Below are positions 10,361 to 23,700 of a DNA stretch of 64,000 nucleotides, piece by piece. Positions within the stretch are counted from its first letter, which is position 1. Each line of letters begins with the position of its first letter. Source of the stretch: Balanoglossus misakiensis (taxonomy: Eukaryota > Hemichordata); the NCBI GenBank assembly GCA_040954595.2, contig CM082583.2:11780001-11844000 (forward strand), read 5' to 3'. The notes below the pieces were generated by a model. It was not told the DNA's origin. It did not search any database and saw nothing but the letters and a program-made list of their open reading frames with translations. Both the position numbers and the translations under genes were made by a program.

Positions 10361-13157
10361 ATGGCTGAAAAGGCAGGCGACCAGGCGATCCCCACGAAAG
10401 CTGCTATGGACGAACAGCCCTTCCAACCGGAGGATGAACACGTTTATGACGGCGTCGTTCTTCCTGCAACCGTACCGGTGACAACGATGGAAGCCTTAAA
10501 AAGTTTCGAAGTTCGTGATGACGATGTCTTCATCATTACCTATCCCAAGTCAGGTAACTGATCATTCTATGATATTTTGGTCGTTGGTCACCTGTGTGCG
10601 ACAAGGTCCACTGAACAATATATTTGGGTCAAGAACGCAAAGCGCTAGGACAAAAAAACAACCTTTATGGCAAGTTCATTGTCAGTCTGTACTCCACCAT
10701 ACTAAAAGGTAAAATTATAGATGCTTATGGAAAGATAGAGCGACCAGCTGCCAACTCGTGCGGACGCGTCCACACCCAGGGCAGCTGGTACCCGCCGCGA
10801 GTTGGAAATCTTGGTGTAGCCTAAAACCTGCTAGTTAAGTACGTGGAGCTTTTACGACGTGACACGTAAATAACACCGCCTATATAATGTCATGGACATA
10901 AATGCCTGTGGTCACACACAGACGAAGAGAAATACTATCTTTTCTATGAGCATGTTGGCTCTATTATACTGTCCTTGTATAGCGAAATGTATACGTCCTT
11001 TATTTTCACCACATTCATGAACTTGGTTGGGGGCACCAACAACCAAGCAGCCACAAGCTTTTTTCGTAGTAAATTATCGTTATGGAAGTAAATTAGACTA
11101 AGATATTAGGAGCACACAGGTAATGACTAGTGCATAGCCTGTTGTTCATGACACATTGTTACTGATTGAGCTCGGGACTTGCGCACCTCTTATAAGTGCG
11201 CGGTCACCTTCTTAAATTGGCCAAAATCGCCTGTCAGCACATCTTGCTAACAGTAACTCTAGGCCTTTTGGAACCGTTTTGGGGTTTTATGCGCCTTTTA
11301 TGCGCTCACCTGAGACTAAAACGGGTAGAATGGCACTAGTGGCGCTATAAATATCTCCAAATACCTTGCCAGAGTTTATGGATGTTTTCATTCGCAAGGT
11401 TTGGCCAATAATAATAAAACAATTGCATGTCATAGGTTATGAAGGTTTGCCGGGGCCATAAACTGATCCATCAACGATACGAAATTTATATTGCTACAAC
11501 AACAATCCTTTCAATATCTCTAGGTTAGGGTCACCCAACATCTGTCGAAGATTATTATCATAAAAAAATAATCCAAAAGCGCATAAACATTACTCAGAAT
11601 ATATTAATAATTTGAATTCTGCTCTGGATGATGGTCATGGTAACGACGCAATGACCGGAAAGTATGTTGCTTGGTAGTACAGTCGGATAAACCTGAATGA
11701 ATTGGTGTATAGATTTTGTTAAACCTGACCTCCATATTGCAATAAAATCCCCAACTTTTCACAACTGATGAACAAGGAGAGATGTTTGATTTTCTCATCC
11801 AGGAACAACTTGGCTGCAGGAAATGATGTCACTCATCTACAACGACTGTGACGTCAGTAAGATCAAAGACACGCCGCTGTTCATGCGAATGCCGTTCTTG
11901 GAGCATCACGTGCCTTCACCCGCAGACGGTCAAATGGTCCCCGTCTACCCCATGGTCAATCAGATGCCATCGCCTCGCCTAATAAAGACACACCTGCCGT
12001 TCAAACTTCTGCCCCCACAGATATCTGAGAAGAAACCAAAAGTTAGCATCAAGCTCTCATTACTTTTATGCATCTCTACAACTGCAATTGGGGGATTGTT
12101 TTGGGGGAAACGTCGTATTATAGCCGGGTCAACTCACCAAGCAATATTTGTGTAGGGGCGAATTCACTTCTGACAGCTGTATAATATTTCTGTTGTTCCC
12201 CCCAGATAATCTACATTGGTCGTAACGTCAAGGACACTGCAGTATCCTACTATCATTTCCACCACTGGAATAACATGTTGAAAACTGTTGATAAATGGGA
12301 TGATTTCTTCCAGAGATTTGTGGCGGGCGACGGTGAGTAATTTCACTCGGACATTGAAATACGCTGACGTCATAAATTAATAGACCATAAATAAATGCCA
12401 ATTAATCACTGCTTGTGTTTTGCAGTTTGTTGGGGATCTTGGTTTGAACACGTTCTGGGATATTGGAACAATAGAAAGGACGACAATATTCTCTTCCTTA
12501 AATTTGAAGAAATGAAAGAGGTACAGTAAGAATGAAAGATACGCAGAGGGCTATTGCAAGAAGACAACTTGAACATATACTGTTTTCTGTATTCACCATG
12601 GAACTATGATTAACCGATTACAAATCATTTTGTTTACATCCGCAGGATTTGGCAGGTCAGGTGGATAAGATCTCTCAATTCGTGAATAAACCATTGACTA
12701 ACAAACAGAAAAAGACGGTGGTTGAATGGTGCTCATTCGAAAGCATGAAGAAGAATCCAAACTCCAACTTGTCTAGCATACCCAAGCAATTTTACAACGC
12801 TGAAGCTCCGCCCTTCATGAGAAAAGGTTTGCAACATACTATACATATTACGATGACATGCACATTTCTATTTAGAAAACTTAGTTCACATTTAAGGTTC
12901 ACTATCGGTTTCTTACATCACAGTCTCTTGAGGACGAATGTCATTTCCGTATTAGCATGTTGTCTGAAAATGTCTTATTTACATATCGAAATATACTTCT
13001 TCGGAACTAGTTTATTTTTGAACAACATTTATACGTTTTGTTTGTTATAGGTTCTCGTGGAAGCTGGAGGGAAGTGTTAACAGTCGCCCAATCCGAGATT
13101 CTCGATGAAATGATCAAAGAAAAACTGAAAGATGTGGATCTTGTTTTGAAAGAATAG
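10361..13157 (+). CDS. Cytosolic sulfotransferase (SULT1-like), 6 exons
   Basis: Exons: 10361-10553, 11803-12041, 12206-12332, 12426-12520, 12646-12826, 13051-13157. Phases close to 313 aa, slightly longer than typical SULTs (about 295 aa) because of an acidic N-terminal extension. SULTs transfer sulfate from PAPS to hydroxyl or amine groups of small molecules in the cytosol. Visible marks: the 5'-phosphosulfate loop YPKSGTTW (about residues 61-68), split by intron 1 after the glycine; the catalytic-His segment KTHLPF; the 3'-phosphate motif GRNVKDTAVSYYHF; KKTVVEW, near the usual KTVE dimer motif; SMKKNP; and the C-terminal RKGSRGSW (RKG at about 277-279). The donor of exon 2 is the weaker gttagc. 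AATAAA at 13612-13617 ends the transcript. The substrate cannot be inferred. Confidence 0.92.
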
Positions 13158-13611
13158 CCAGTGATACACAATACGAAAAGAGTTACTCGCATGCCTATTG
13201 TCACTTTGGTTATACATACTGATGCAGGTGTGTTAGCTGGAGAGGGGTGGTGGGAGTTTACACTTGTGACAGTTAAATTTAGAATAAGAGTATAAATGAC
13301 CGTAGAATTGTAGAATTTCATTCCTGAAAACAATCAGCTACCTGTATAATATTTGATATGTTGCTATCATCTGCTCAGTTATTTTTGGTTTAGCTCATTT
13401 AGAAACTTTTAAAAATTGTCAGAATATGAGGATAAAATATTTCTGTTTAATACCAAATTACTACTTTGGAAGAGTTGATAGAAAAGATTATTTCGTCTCC
13501 ATCTTACAGGATTCAAATCTTTGGAGTGGGGTTATGTTGAAGATTTTCAGTGATTGATATGATGTCGTTATTGTTGTAGTTAATATGTAACGGCTTTTTT
13601 ACTACATGCAC

Positions 13612-13617
13612 AATAAA
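13612..13617 (+). promoter_or_regulatory. Poly(A) signal, sulfotransferase
   Basis: AATAAA about 455 nt downstream of the sulfotransferase stop and about 150 bp before the satellite begins. Confidence 0.5.
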
Positions 13618-13764
13618 ACAGCATTTTATGATAATATTATGGCTTATTATTATTCCTTCATGCCTTTATCGGTGAAGTCATTACACCTTTCATACATAAG
13701 AATACGACGCTCCGATGCACAGCGTCAATTTTGAGACTCTCCCGAGCAGGCCGAAAAGGTAAGA

Positions 13765-14627
13765 GTGACTTTGCGAATTTCGGAAATTTTGTCATCTTTG
13801 GACATTTTTCATGGGTTATAGCTCATGAAAATCATCAAAAAATGACAATTTTTCGACTTTGCGAAATCTCAAAATTTCGTCGATTTTTGAAAAAAATCAT
13901 GGGTTATAGCTCATGAAAATCATCAAAAAATGACAATTTTTCGACTTTGTAAAATCTCAAAATTTCGTCGATTTTTGAAAAAAATCATGGCTTATAGCTC
14001 ATGAAAATCATCCAAAAATGACAATTTTTCGACTTTGCGAAATCTTAAAATTTCGTCGATTTTTGAAAAAGATCATGGGTTATAGCTCACGAAAATCATC
14101 AAAAAATGACAATTTTTCGACTTTGCGAAATCTTAAAATTTCGTCGATTTTTGAAAAAAATCATGGGTTATAGCTCACGAAAATCATCAAAAAATGACAA
14201 TTTTTCGACTTTGCGAAATCTCAAAATTTCGTCGATTTTTGAAAAAAATCATGGGTTATAGCTCACGAAAATCATCAAAAAATGACAATTTTTCGACTTT
14301 GTAAAATCTCAAAATTTCGTCGATTTTTGAAAAAAATCATGGCTTATAGCTCATGAAAATCATCCATAAATGACAATTTTTCGACTTTGCAAAATCTTAA
14401 AATTTCGTCGATTTTTGAAAAAATCATGGGTTATAGCTCACGAAAATCATCAAAAAATGACAATTTTTCGACTTTGCGAAATCTCAAAATTTCGTCGATT
14501 TTTGAAAAAAATCATGGGTTATAGCTCACGAAAATCATCAAAAAATGACAATTTTTCGACTTTGCGATATCTCAAAATTTCGTCGATTTTTGAAAAAAAT
14601 CATGGGTTATAGCTCACGAAAATCATC
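13765..14627. repeat. Left edge of 88-bp satellite (divergent D unit, then A subfamily)
   Basis: The first unit (to about 13822) has the divergent 3' part GTCATCTTTGGACATTTTTC, here called D. About nine A-type units of 87-88 bp follow, with the shared core CATGGGTTATAGCTCA and the tail AAAATTTCGTCGATTTTTGA. Neighbouring units differ at several positions (gcgaaa/gtaaaa, tcatga/tcacga, gggtt/ggctt). The array is cut at 14627 in mid-unit, where the composite repeat begins. Confidence 0.95.
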
Positions 14628-17600
14628 ACCGCTGCGGTGCAAATAAGATCATTGGAGTTATGCTGCAATATAGTGGGGAAATTTCCGAATTTACGAGTAC
14701 ACGTCGAGATCGTCAAGGGTTCAGGAAGGCTAGCCTTTTACCTGAAGGTGTCAACTGATGTTGGTTCGAGACCACTTTTTTTTCTATCTCTTTTTTTTTG
14801 AGAACTTTTAACGATATTATCATTGTAATTTTTAGCATTTTCATAAATCCGATTTATTTCAATATCTACGCTGCGTTTTTTATCTGTCGGGTATAAGAAA
14901 CATGCAGAAAAACTTGGTCATTTTTTTTGTTGCGGTTCACTTGGGCAAGTCTGAATACGGAGTGTTCAGCAGAGAGAAAGATAAACTCGCTAAAACCGTG
15001 TCTTTCCGTCCGCATGACCAACCAAGGAGCGAAAAAATCTTTATTTAGGCCGTAATAAAACGTTTTCGTCGCCGAGGAGTGAATAAAGAACGGTCAGATC
15101 GTTTCGCGGCAGGGAACTCTTATTCGCACCGCTGCGGTGTGAACTCTTATTTGCACCGCTGCGGTGCAAATAAGAATTTGCACCGCTGCGGTGCAAATAA
15201 GATCATTGGAGTTATGCTGCAATATAGTGCGGAAAATTTCCGACTTTTCGAGTACACGTCGTGATGGCCAAGGGTTCAGGAAGGCTAGCCTTTTACCTGA
15301 AGGTGTTAACTGATGTTGGTTCGAGACCACTTTTTTTCTATTTCTTTTTTTTGTGAGAACTTTTAACGACATTTTCGTTGTAATTTTTATCATTTTCATA
15401 AATCCGATTTATTTCAATATCTACGCTGCGTTTTTTATCTGTCGGGTATAAGAAACATGCAGAAAAAGTTGGTCATTTTTTTTGTTGCGGTTCACTTGGG
15501 CAAGTCTGAATACGGAGTGCTCAGCAGAGAGAAAAATAAACTCGCTAAAACCGTGTCTTTCCGTCCGCATGACCAACCAAGGAGCGAAAAAATCTTTATT
15601 TAGGCCGTAATAAAACGTTTTCGTCGCCGAGGAGTGAATAAAGAACGGTCAGATCGTTTCGCGGCAGGGAACTCTTATTCGCACCGCTGCGGTGCAGGGA
15701 ACTCTTATTTGCACCGCTGCGGTGCAAATAAGAATTTGCACCGCTGCGGTGCAAATGAGATCATTGGAGTTATGCTGCAATATAGTGCGGAAAATTTCCG
15801 ACTTTTCGAGTACACGTCGTGATGGCCAAGGGTTCAGGAAGGCTAGCCTTTTACCTGAAGGTGTTAACTGATGTTGGTTCGAGACCACTTTTTTTCTATT
15901 TCTTTTTTTTGTGAGAACTTTTAACGACATTTTCGTTGTAATTTTTATCATTTTCATAAATCCGATTTATTTCAATATCTACGCTGCGTTTTTTATCTGT
16001 CGGGTATAAGAAACATGCAGAAAAACTTGGTCATTTTTTTTGTTGCGGTTCACTTGGGCAAGTCTGAATACGGAGTGCTCAGCAGAGAGAAAAATAAACT
16101 CGCTAAAACCGTGTCTTTCCGTCCGCATGACCAACCAAGGAGCGAAAAAATCTTTATTTAGGCCGTAATAAAACGTTTTCGTCGCCGAGGAGTGAATAAA
16201 GAACGGTCAGATCGTTTCGCGGCAGGGAACTCTTATTCGCACCGCTGCGGTGTGAACTCTTATTTGCACCGCTGCGGTGCAAATAAGAATTTGCACCGCT
16301 GCGGTGCAAATAAGATCATTGGAGTTATGCTGCAATATAGTGCGGAAAATTTCCGACTTTTCGAGTACACGTCGTGATGGCCAAGGGTTCAGGAAGGCTA
16401 GCCTTTTACCTGAAGGTGTTAACTGATGTTGGTTCGAGACCACTTTTTTTTCTATTTCTTTTTTTTTGTGAGAACTTTTAACGACATTTTCGTTGTAATT
16501 TTTATCATTTTCATAAATCCGATTTATTTCAATATCTACGCTGCGTTTTTTATCTGTCGGGTATAAGAAACATGCAGAAAAACTTGGTCATTTTTTTTGT
16601 TGCGGTTCACTTGGGCAAGTCTGAATACGGAGTGCTCAGCAGAGAGAAAAATAAACTCGCTAAAACCGTGTCTTTCCGTCCGCATGACCAACCAAGGAGC
16701 GAAAAAATCTTTATTTAGGCCGTAATAAAACGTTTTCGTCGCCGAGGAGTGAATAAAGAACGGTCAGATCGTTTCGCGGCAGGGAACTCTTATTCGCACC
16801 GCTGCGGTGCAGGGAACTCTTATTTGCACCGCTGCGGTGCAAATAAGATCATTGGAGTTATGCTGCAATATAGTGCGGAAAATTTCCGACTTTTCGAGTA
16901 CACGTCGTGATGGCCAAGGGTTCAGGAAGGCTACCCTTTTACCTGAAGGTATCAACTGATGTTGGTTCGAGACCGCTTTTTTTTCTATTTCTTTTTTTTG
17001 TGAGAACTTTTAACGACATTTCGTTGTAATTTTTATTATTTTCATAAATCCGATTTATTTCAATATCTACGCTGCGTTTTTTATCTGTCGGGTATAAGAA
17101 ACATGCAGAAAAACTTTGTCATTTTTTTTGTTGCGGTTCACTTGGGCAAGTCTGAATACGGAGTGTTCAGCAGAGAGAAAGATAAACTCGCTAAAACCGT
17201 GTCTTTCCGTCCGCATGACCAACCAAGGAGCGAAAAAATCTTTATTTAGGCCGTAATAAAACGTTTTCGTCGCCGAGGAGTGAATAAAGAACGGTCAGAT
17301 CGTTTCGCGGCAGGGAACTCTTATTCGCACCGCTGCGGTGCAGGGAACTCTTATTTGCACCGCTGCGGTGCAAATAAGATCATTGGAGTTATGCTGCAAT
17401 ATAGTGCGGAAAATTTCCGACTTTTCGAGTACACGTCGTGATGGCCAAGGGTTCAGGAAGGCTAGCCTTTTACCTGAAGGTGTCAACTGATGTTGGTTCG
17501 AGACCACTTTTTTTTATATTTCTTTTTTTTTGTGAGAACTTTTAACGACATTTTCGTTGTAATTTTTATCATTTTCATAAATCCGATTTATTTCAATATC

Positions 17601-17740
17601 TACGCTGCGTTTTTTATCTGTCGGGTATAAGAAACATGCAGAAAAAGTTGGTCATTTTTTTTTTGTCGCGGTTCACTTGGGCAAGTCTGAATACGGAGTG
17701 CTCAGCAGAGAGAAAGATAAACTCGCTAAAACCGTGTCTT
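14628..17740. repeat. Composite tandem repeat, about 5.5 units of 530-558 bp, with GC-rich palindromes
   Basis: Repeat starts recur at about 15079, 15634, 16192, 16750 and 17280 (shared AGAACGGTCAGATCG). Each unit holds 2-3 copies of a near-palindrome centred on GCACCGCTGCGGTGC; in several copies its arms extend to 13 nt (for example 15147-15173). Then come a TTCAGGAAGGCTAGCCTT hairpin, GGTTCGAGACC followed by poly-T, and an AT-rich part ending in GTCTTTCCGTCCGCATGACC. Units differ in length mainly by the number of palindromes. The first unit begins inside a palindrome and the last is truncated at AAACCGTGTCTT, where the 88-bp satellite resumes. No protein is encoded; the frames that recur across units are by-products of repetition. 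Confidence 0.93.
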
Positions 17741-20700
17741 GTCGTGGGTTATAGCTCATGAAAATCATCCAGAAATGACAATTTTTCGACTTTGCGAATT
17801 TTCAAAATTTCTTCATTTTTTCGAAAAAACCATGGGTTATAGCTCATTGAAATCATCCAGAAATGACAATTTTTCGACTTTGCGAATTTTAGAAATTTCT
17901 TCATTTTTTCGAAAAAACCATGGGTTATAGCTCATGGAAATCATCCAGAAATGACAATTTTTCGACTTTGCGAATTTTCAAAATTTCTTCATTTTTTCGA
18001 AAAAACCATGGGTTATAGCTCATGAAAATCATCCAGAAATGACAATTTTTCGACTTTGTGAATTTTCAAAATTTCTTCATTTTTTCGAAAAAACCATGGG
18101 TTATAGCTCATGAAAATCATCCAGAAATGACAATTTTTCGACTTTGCGAATTTTCAAAATTTCTTCATTTTTTCGAAAAAACCATAGGTTATAGCTCATG
18201 AAAATCATCCAGAAATGACAATTTTTCGACTTTGTGAATTTTCAAAATTTCTTCATTTTTTCGAAAAAACCATGGGTTATAGCTCATGAAAATCATCCAG
18301 AAATGACAATTTTTCGACTTTGCGGATTTTCAAAATTTCTTCATTTTTTCGAAAAAACCATGGGTTATAGCTCATGAAAATCATCCAGAAATGACAATTT
18401 TTCGACTTTGCGAAATTTCAAAATTTCTTCATTTTTTCGAAAAAACCATGGGTTATAGCTCATGGAAATCATCCAGAAATGACAATTTTTCGACTTTGCG
18501 AATTTTCAAAATTTCTTCATTTTTTCGAAAAAACCATGGGTTATAGCTCATGAAAATCATCCAGAAATGACAATTTTTCGACTTTGTGAATTTTCAAAAT
18601 TTCTTCATTTTTTCGAAAAAACCATGGGTTATAGCTCATGAAAATCATCCAGAAATGACAATTTTTCGACTTTGCGAATTTTCAAAATTTCTTCATTTTT
18701 TCGAAAAAACCATGGGTTATAGCTCATGAAAATCATCCAGAAATGACAATTTTTCGACTTTGCGGATTTTCAAAATTTCTTCATTTTTTCGAAAAAACCA
18801 TGGGTTATAGCTCATGAAAATCATCCAGAAATGACAATTTTTCGACTTTGCGAATTTTCAAAATTTCTTCATTTTTTCGAAAAAACCATGGGTTATAGCT
18901 CATGAAAATAATCCAGAAATGACAATTTTTCCACTTTGCGGATTTTCAAAATTTCTTCATTTTTTCGAAAAAACCATGGATTATAGCTCATGAAAATCAT
19001 CCAGAAATGACAATTTTTCGACTTTGCGAATTTTCAAAATTTCTTCATTTTTTCGAAAAAACCATGGGTTATAGCTCATGAAAATCATCCAGAAATGACA
19101 ATTTTTCGACTTTGCGAATTTTCAAAATTTCTTCATTTTTTCGAAAAAACCATGGGTTATAGCTCATGAAAATCATCCAGAAATGACAATTTTTCGACTT
19201 TGCGAATTTTCAAAATTTCTTCATTTTTTCGAAAAAACCATGGGTTATAGCTCATGAAAATCATCCAGAAATGACAATTTTTCGACTTTGCGAATTTTCA
19301 AAATTTCTTCATTTTTTCGAAAAAACCATGGGTTATAGCTCATGAAAATCATCCAGAAATGACAATTTTTCGACTTTGCGAATTTTCAAAATTTCTTCAT
19401 TTTTTCGAAAAAACCATGGGTTATAGCTCATGAAAATCATCCAGAAATGACAATTTTTCGACTTTGCGAATTTTCAAAATTTCTTCATTTTTTCGAAAAA
19501 ACCATGGGTTATAGCTCATGAAAATCATCCAGAAATGACAATTTTTCGACTTTGCGAATTTTCAAAATTTCTTCATTTTTTCGAAAAAACCATGGGTTAT
19601 AGCTCATGAAAATCATCCAGAAATGACAATTTTTCGACTTTGTGAATTTTCAAAATTTCTTCATTTTTTTGAAAAAACCATGGGTTATAGCTCATGAAAA
19701 TCATCCAGAAATGACAATTTTTCGACTTTGCGGATTTTCAAAATTTCTTCATTTTTTTCGAAAAAACCATGGGTTATAGCTCATGAAAATCATCCAGAAA
19801 TGACAATTTTTCGACTTCGCGAAATTTCAAAATTTGGTGGTTTTTGGATAAAAACCATGGGTTATAGCTCATGAAAATCATCCAGAAATGTCAATTTTTC
19901 GACTTCGCGAAATTTCAAAATTTGGTGGTTTTTGGATAAAAACCATGGGTTATAGCTCATGAAAATCATCCAGAAATGTCAATTTTTCGACTTCGCGAAA
20001 TTTCAAAATTTGGTGGTTTTTGGATAAAAACCATGGGTTATAGCTCATGAAAATCATCCAGAAATGTCAATTTTTCGACTTCGCGAAATTTCAAAATTTG
20101 GTGGTTTTTGGATAAAAACCATGGGTTATAGCTCATGAAAATCATCCAGAAATGTCAATTTTTCGACTTCGCGAAATTTCAAAATTTGGTGGTTTTTGGA
20201 TAAAAACCATGGGTTATAGCTCATGAAAATCATCCAGAAATGTCAATTTTTCGACTTCGCGAAATTTCAAAATTTGGTGGTTTTTGGATAAAAACCATGG
20301 GTTATAGCTCATGAAAATCATCCAGAAATGTCAATTTTTCGACTTCGCGAAATTTCAAAATTTGGTGGTTTTTGGATAAAAACCATGGGTTATAGCTCAT
20401 GAAAATCATCCAGAAATGTCAATTTTTCGACTTCGCGAAATTTCAAAATTTGGTGGTTTTTGGATAAAAACCATGGGTTATAGCTCATGAAAATCATCCA
20501 GAAATGACAATTTTTCGACTTTGCGAATTTTCAAAATTTCTTCATTTTTTCGAAAAAACCATGGGTTATAGCTCATGAAAATCATCCAGAAATGACAATT
20601 TTTCGACTTTGTGAATTTTCAAAATTTCTTCATTTTTTTGAAAAAACCATGGGTTATAGCTCATGAAAATCATCCAGAAATGACAATTTTTCGACTTTGC

Positions 20701-20778
20701 GGATTTTCAAAATTTCTTCATTTTTTTCGAAAAAACCATGGGTTATAGCTCATGAAAATCATCCAGAAATGACAATTT
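17741..20778. repeat. 88-bp satellite, B subfamily with an interleaved block of C units
   Basis: About 23 B-type units (tail TTTCTTCATTTTTTCGAAAA) occupy 17741 to about 19810. Eight C-type units follow (about 19811-20508; tail TTTGGTGGTTTTTGGATAAA), then three more B units (about 20509-20778). The last three B units before each C block have the same ordered variants (gcgaatttt, gtgaatttt, gcggatttt with an extra T). The two sets are 969 bp apart, that is 11 units plus one base, so an 11-unit segment has been duplicated. Confidence 0.95.
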
Positions 20779-23700
20779 TTCGACTTCGCGAAATTTCAAA
20801 ATTTGGTGGTTTTTGGATAAAAACCATGGGTTATAGCTCATGAAAATCATCCAGAAATGACAATTTTTCGACTTCGCGAAATTTCAAAATTTGGTGGTTT
20901 TTGGATAAAAACCATGGGTTATAGCTCATGAAAATCATCCAGAAATGTCAATTTTTCGACTTCGCGAAATTTCAAAATTTGGTGGTTTTTGGATAAAAAC
21001 CATGGGTTATAGCTCATGAAAATCATCCAGAAATGTCAATTTTTCGACTTCGCGAAATTTCAAAATTTGGTGGTTTTTGGATAAAAACCATGGGTTATAG
21101 CTCATGAAAATCATCCAGAAATGTCAATTTTTCGACTTCGCGAAATTTCAAAATTTGGTGGTTTTTGGATAAAAACCATGGGTTATAGCTCATGAAAATC
21201 ATCCAGAAATGTCAATTTTTCGACTTCGCGAAATTTCAAAATTTGGTGGTTTTTGGATAAAAACCATGGGTTATAGCTCATGAAAATCATCCAGAAATGT
21301 CAATTTTTCGACTTCGCGAAATTTCAAAATTTGGTGGTTTTTGGATAAAAACCATGGGTTATAGCTCATGAAAATCATCCAGAAATGTCAATTTTTCGAC
21401 TTCGCGAAATTTCAAAATTTGGTGGTTTTTGGATAAAAACCATGGGTTATAGCTCATGAAAATCATCCAGAAATGTCAATTTTTCGACTTCGCGAAATTT
21501 CAAAATTTGGTGGTTTTTGGATAAAAACCATGGGTTATAGCTCATGAAAATCATCCAGAAATGTCAATTTTTCGACTTCGCGAAATTTCAAAATTTGGTG
21601 GTTTTTGGATAAAAACCATGGGTTATAGCTCATGAAAATCATCCAGAAATGTCAATTTTTCGACTTCGCGAAATTTCAAAATTTGGTGGTTTTTGGATAA
21701 AAACCATGGGTTATAGCTCATGAAAATCATCCAGAAATGTCAATTTTTCGACTTCGCGAAATTTCAAAATTTGGTGGTTTTTGGATAAAAACCATGGGTT
21801 ATAGCTCATGAAAATCATCCAGAAATGTCAATTTTTCGACTTCGCGAAATTTCAAAATTTGGTGGTTTTTGGATTAAAACCATGGGTTATAGCTCATGAA
21901 AATCATCCAGAAATGTCAATTTTTCGACTTCGCGAAATTTCAAAATTTGGTGGTTTTTGGATAAAAACCATGGGTTATAGCTCATGAAAATCATCCAGAA
22001 ATGTCAATTTTTCGACTTCGCGAAATTTCAAAATTTGGTGGTTTTTGGATAAAAACCATGGGTTATAGCTCATGAAAATCATCCAGAAATGTCAATTTTT
22101 CGACTTCGCGAAATTTCAAAATTTGGTGGTTTTTGGATAAAAACCATGGGTTATAGCTCATGAAAATCATCCAGAAATGTCAATTTTTCGACTTCGCGAA
22201 ATTTCAAAATTTGGTGGTTTTTGGATAAAAACCATGGGTTATAGCTCATGAAAATCATCCAGAAATGTCAATTTTTCGACTTCGCGAAATTTCAAAATTT
22301 GGTGGTTTTTGGATAAAAACCATGGGTTATAGCTCATGAAAATCATCCAGAAATGTCAATTTTTCGACTTCGCGAAATTTCAAAATTTGGTGGTTTTTGG
22401 ATAAAAACCATGGGTTATAGCTCATGAAAATCATCCAGAAATGTCAATTTTTCGACTTCGCGAAATTTCAAAATTTGGTGGTTTTTGGATAAAAACCATG
22501 GGTTATAGCTCATGAAAATCATCCAGAAATGTCAATTTTTCGACTTCGCGAAATTTCAAAATTTGGTGGTTTTTGGATAAAAACCATGGGTTATAGCTCA
22601 TGAAAATCATCCAGAAATGTCAATTTTTCGACTTCGCGAAATTTCAAAATTTGGTGGTTTTTGGATAAAAACCATGGGTTATAGCTCATGAAAATCATCC
22701 AGAAATGTCAATTTTTCGACTTCGCGAAATTTCAAAATTTGGTGGTTTTTGGATAAAAACCATGGGTTATAGCTCATGAAAATCATCCAGAAATGTCAAT
22801 TTTTCGACTTCGCGAAATTTCAAAATTTGGTGGTTTTTGGATAAAAACCATGGGTTATAGCTCATGAAAATCATCCAGAAATGTCAATTTTTCGACTTCG
22901 CGAAATTTCAAAATTTGGTGGTTTTTGGATAAAAACCATGGGTTATAGCTCATGAAAATCATCCAGAAATGTCAATTTTTCGACTTCGCGAAATTTCAAA
23001 ATTTGGTGGTTTTTGGATAAAAACCATGGGTTATAGCTCATGAAAATCATCCAGAAATGTCAATTTTTCGACTTCGCGAAATTTCAAAATTTGGTGGTTT
23101 TTGGATAAAAACCATGGGTTATAGCTCATGAAAATCATCCAGAAATGTCAATTTTTCGACTTCGCGAAATTTCAAAATTTGGTGGTTTTTGGATAAAAAC
23201 CATGGGTTATAGCTCATGAAAATCATCCAGAAATGTCAATTTTTCGACTTCGCGAAATTTCAAAATTTGGTGGTTTTTGGATAAAAACCATGGGTTATAG
23301 CTCATGAAAATCATCCAGAAATGTCAATTTTTCGACTTCGCGAAATTTCAAAATTTGGTGGTTTTTGGATAAAAACCATGGGTTATAGCTCATGAAAATC
23401 ATCCAGAAATGTCAATTTTTCGACTTCGCGAAATTTCAAAATTTGGTGGTTTTTGGATAAAAACCATGGGTTATAGCTCATGAAAATCATCCAGAAATGT
23501 CAATTTTTCGACTTCGCGAAATTTCAAAATTTGGTGGTTTTTGGATAAAAACCATGGGTTATAGCTCATGAAAATCATCCAGAAATGTCAATTTTTCGAC
23601 TTCGCGAAATTTCAAAATTTGGTGGTTTTTGGATAAAAACCATGGGTTATAGCTCATGAAAATCATCCAGAAATGTCAATTTTTCGACTTCGCGAAATTT

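Noticed and set aside
13731-14612. Open frames over the A-type satellite
   Set aside because: 88 bp is not a multiple of three and the frames end at indels; they are translations of the satellite.
14763-14773. True tRNA gene at GGTTCGAGACC in the composite repeat
   Set aside because: No acceptor stem or anticodon arm could be folded; only promoter-like boxes are present.
15079-17507. Repeated open frames of 60-100 codons on both strands in the composite repeat
   Set aside because: They recur only because the DNA repeats, overlap on opposite strands over the palindromes, and have no domain or conserved start context.
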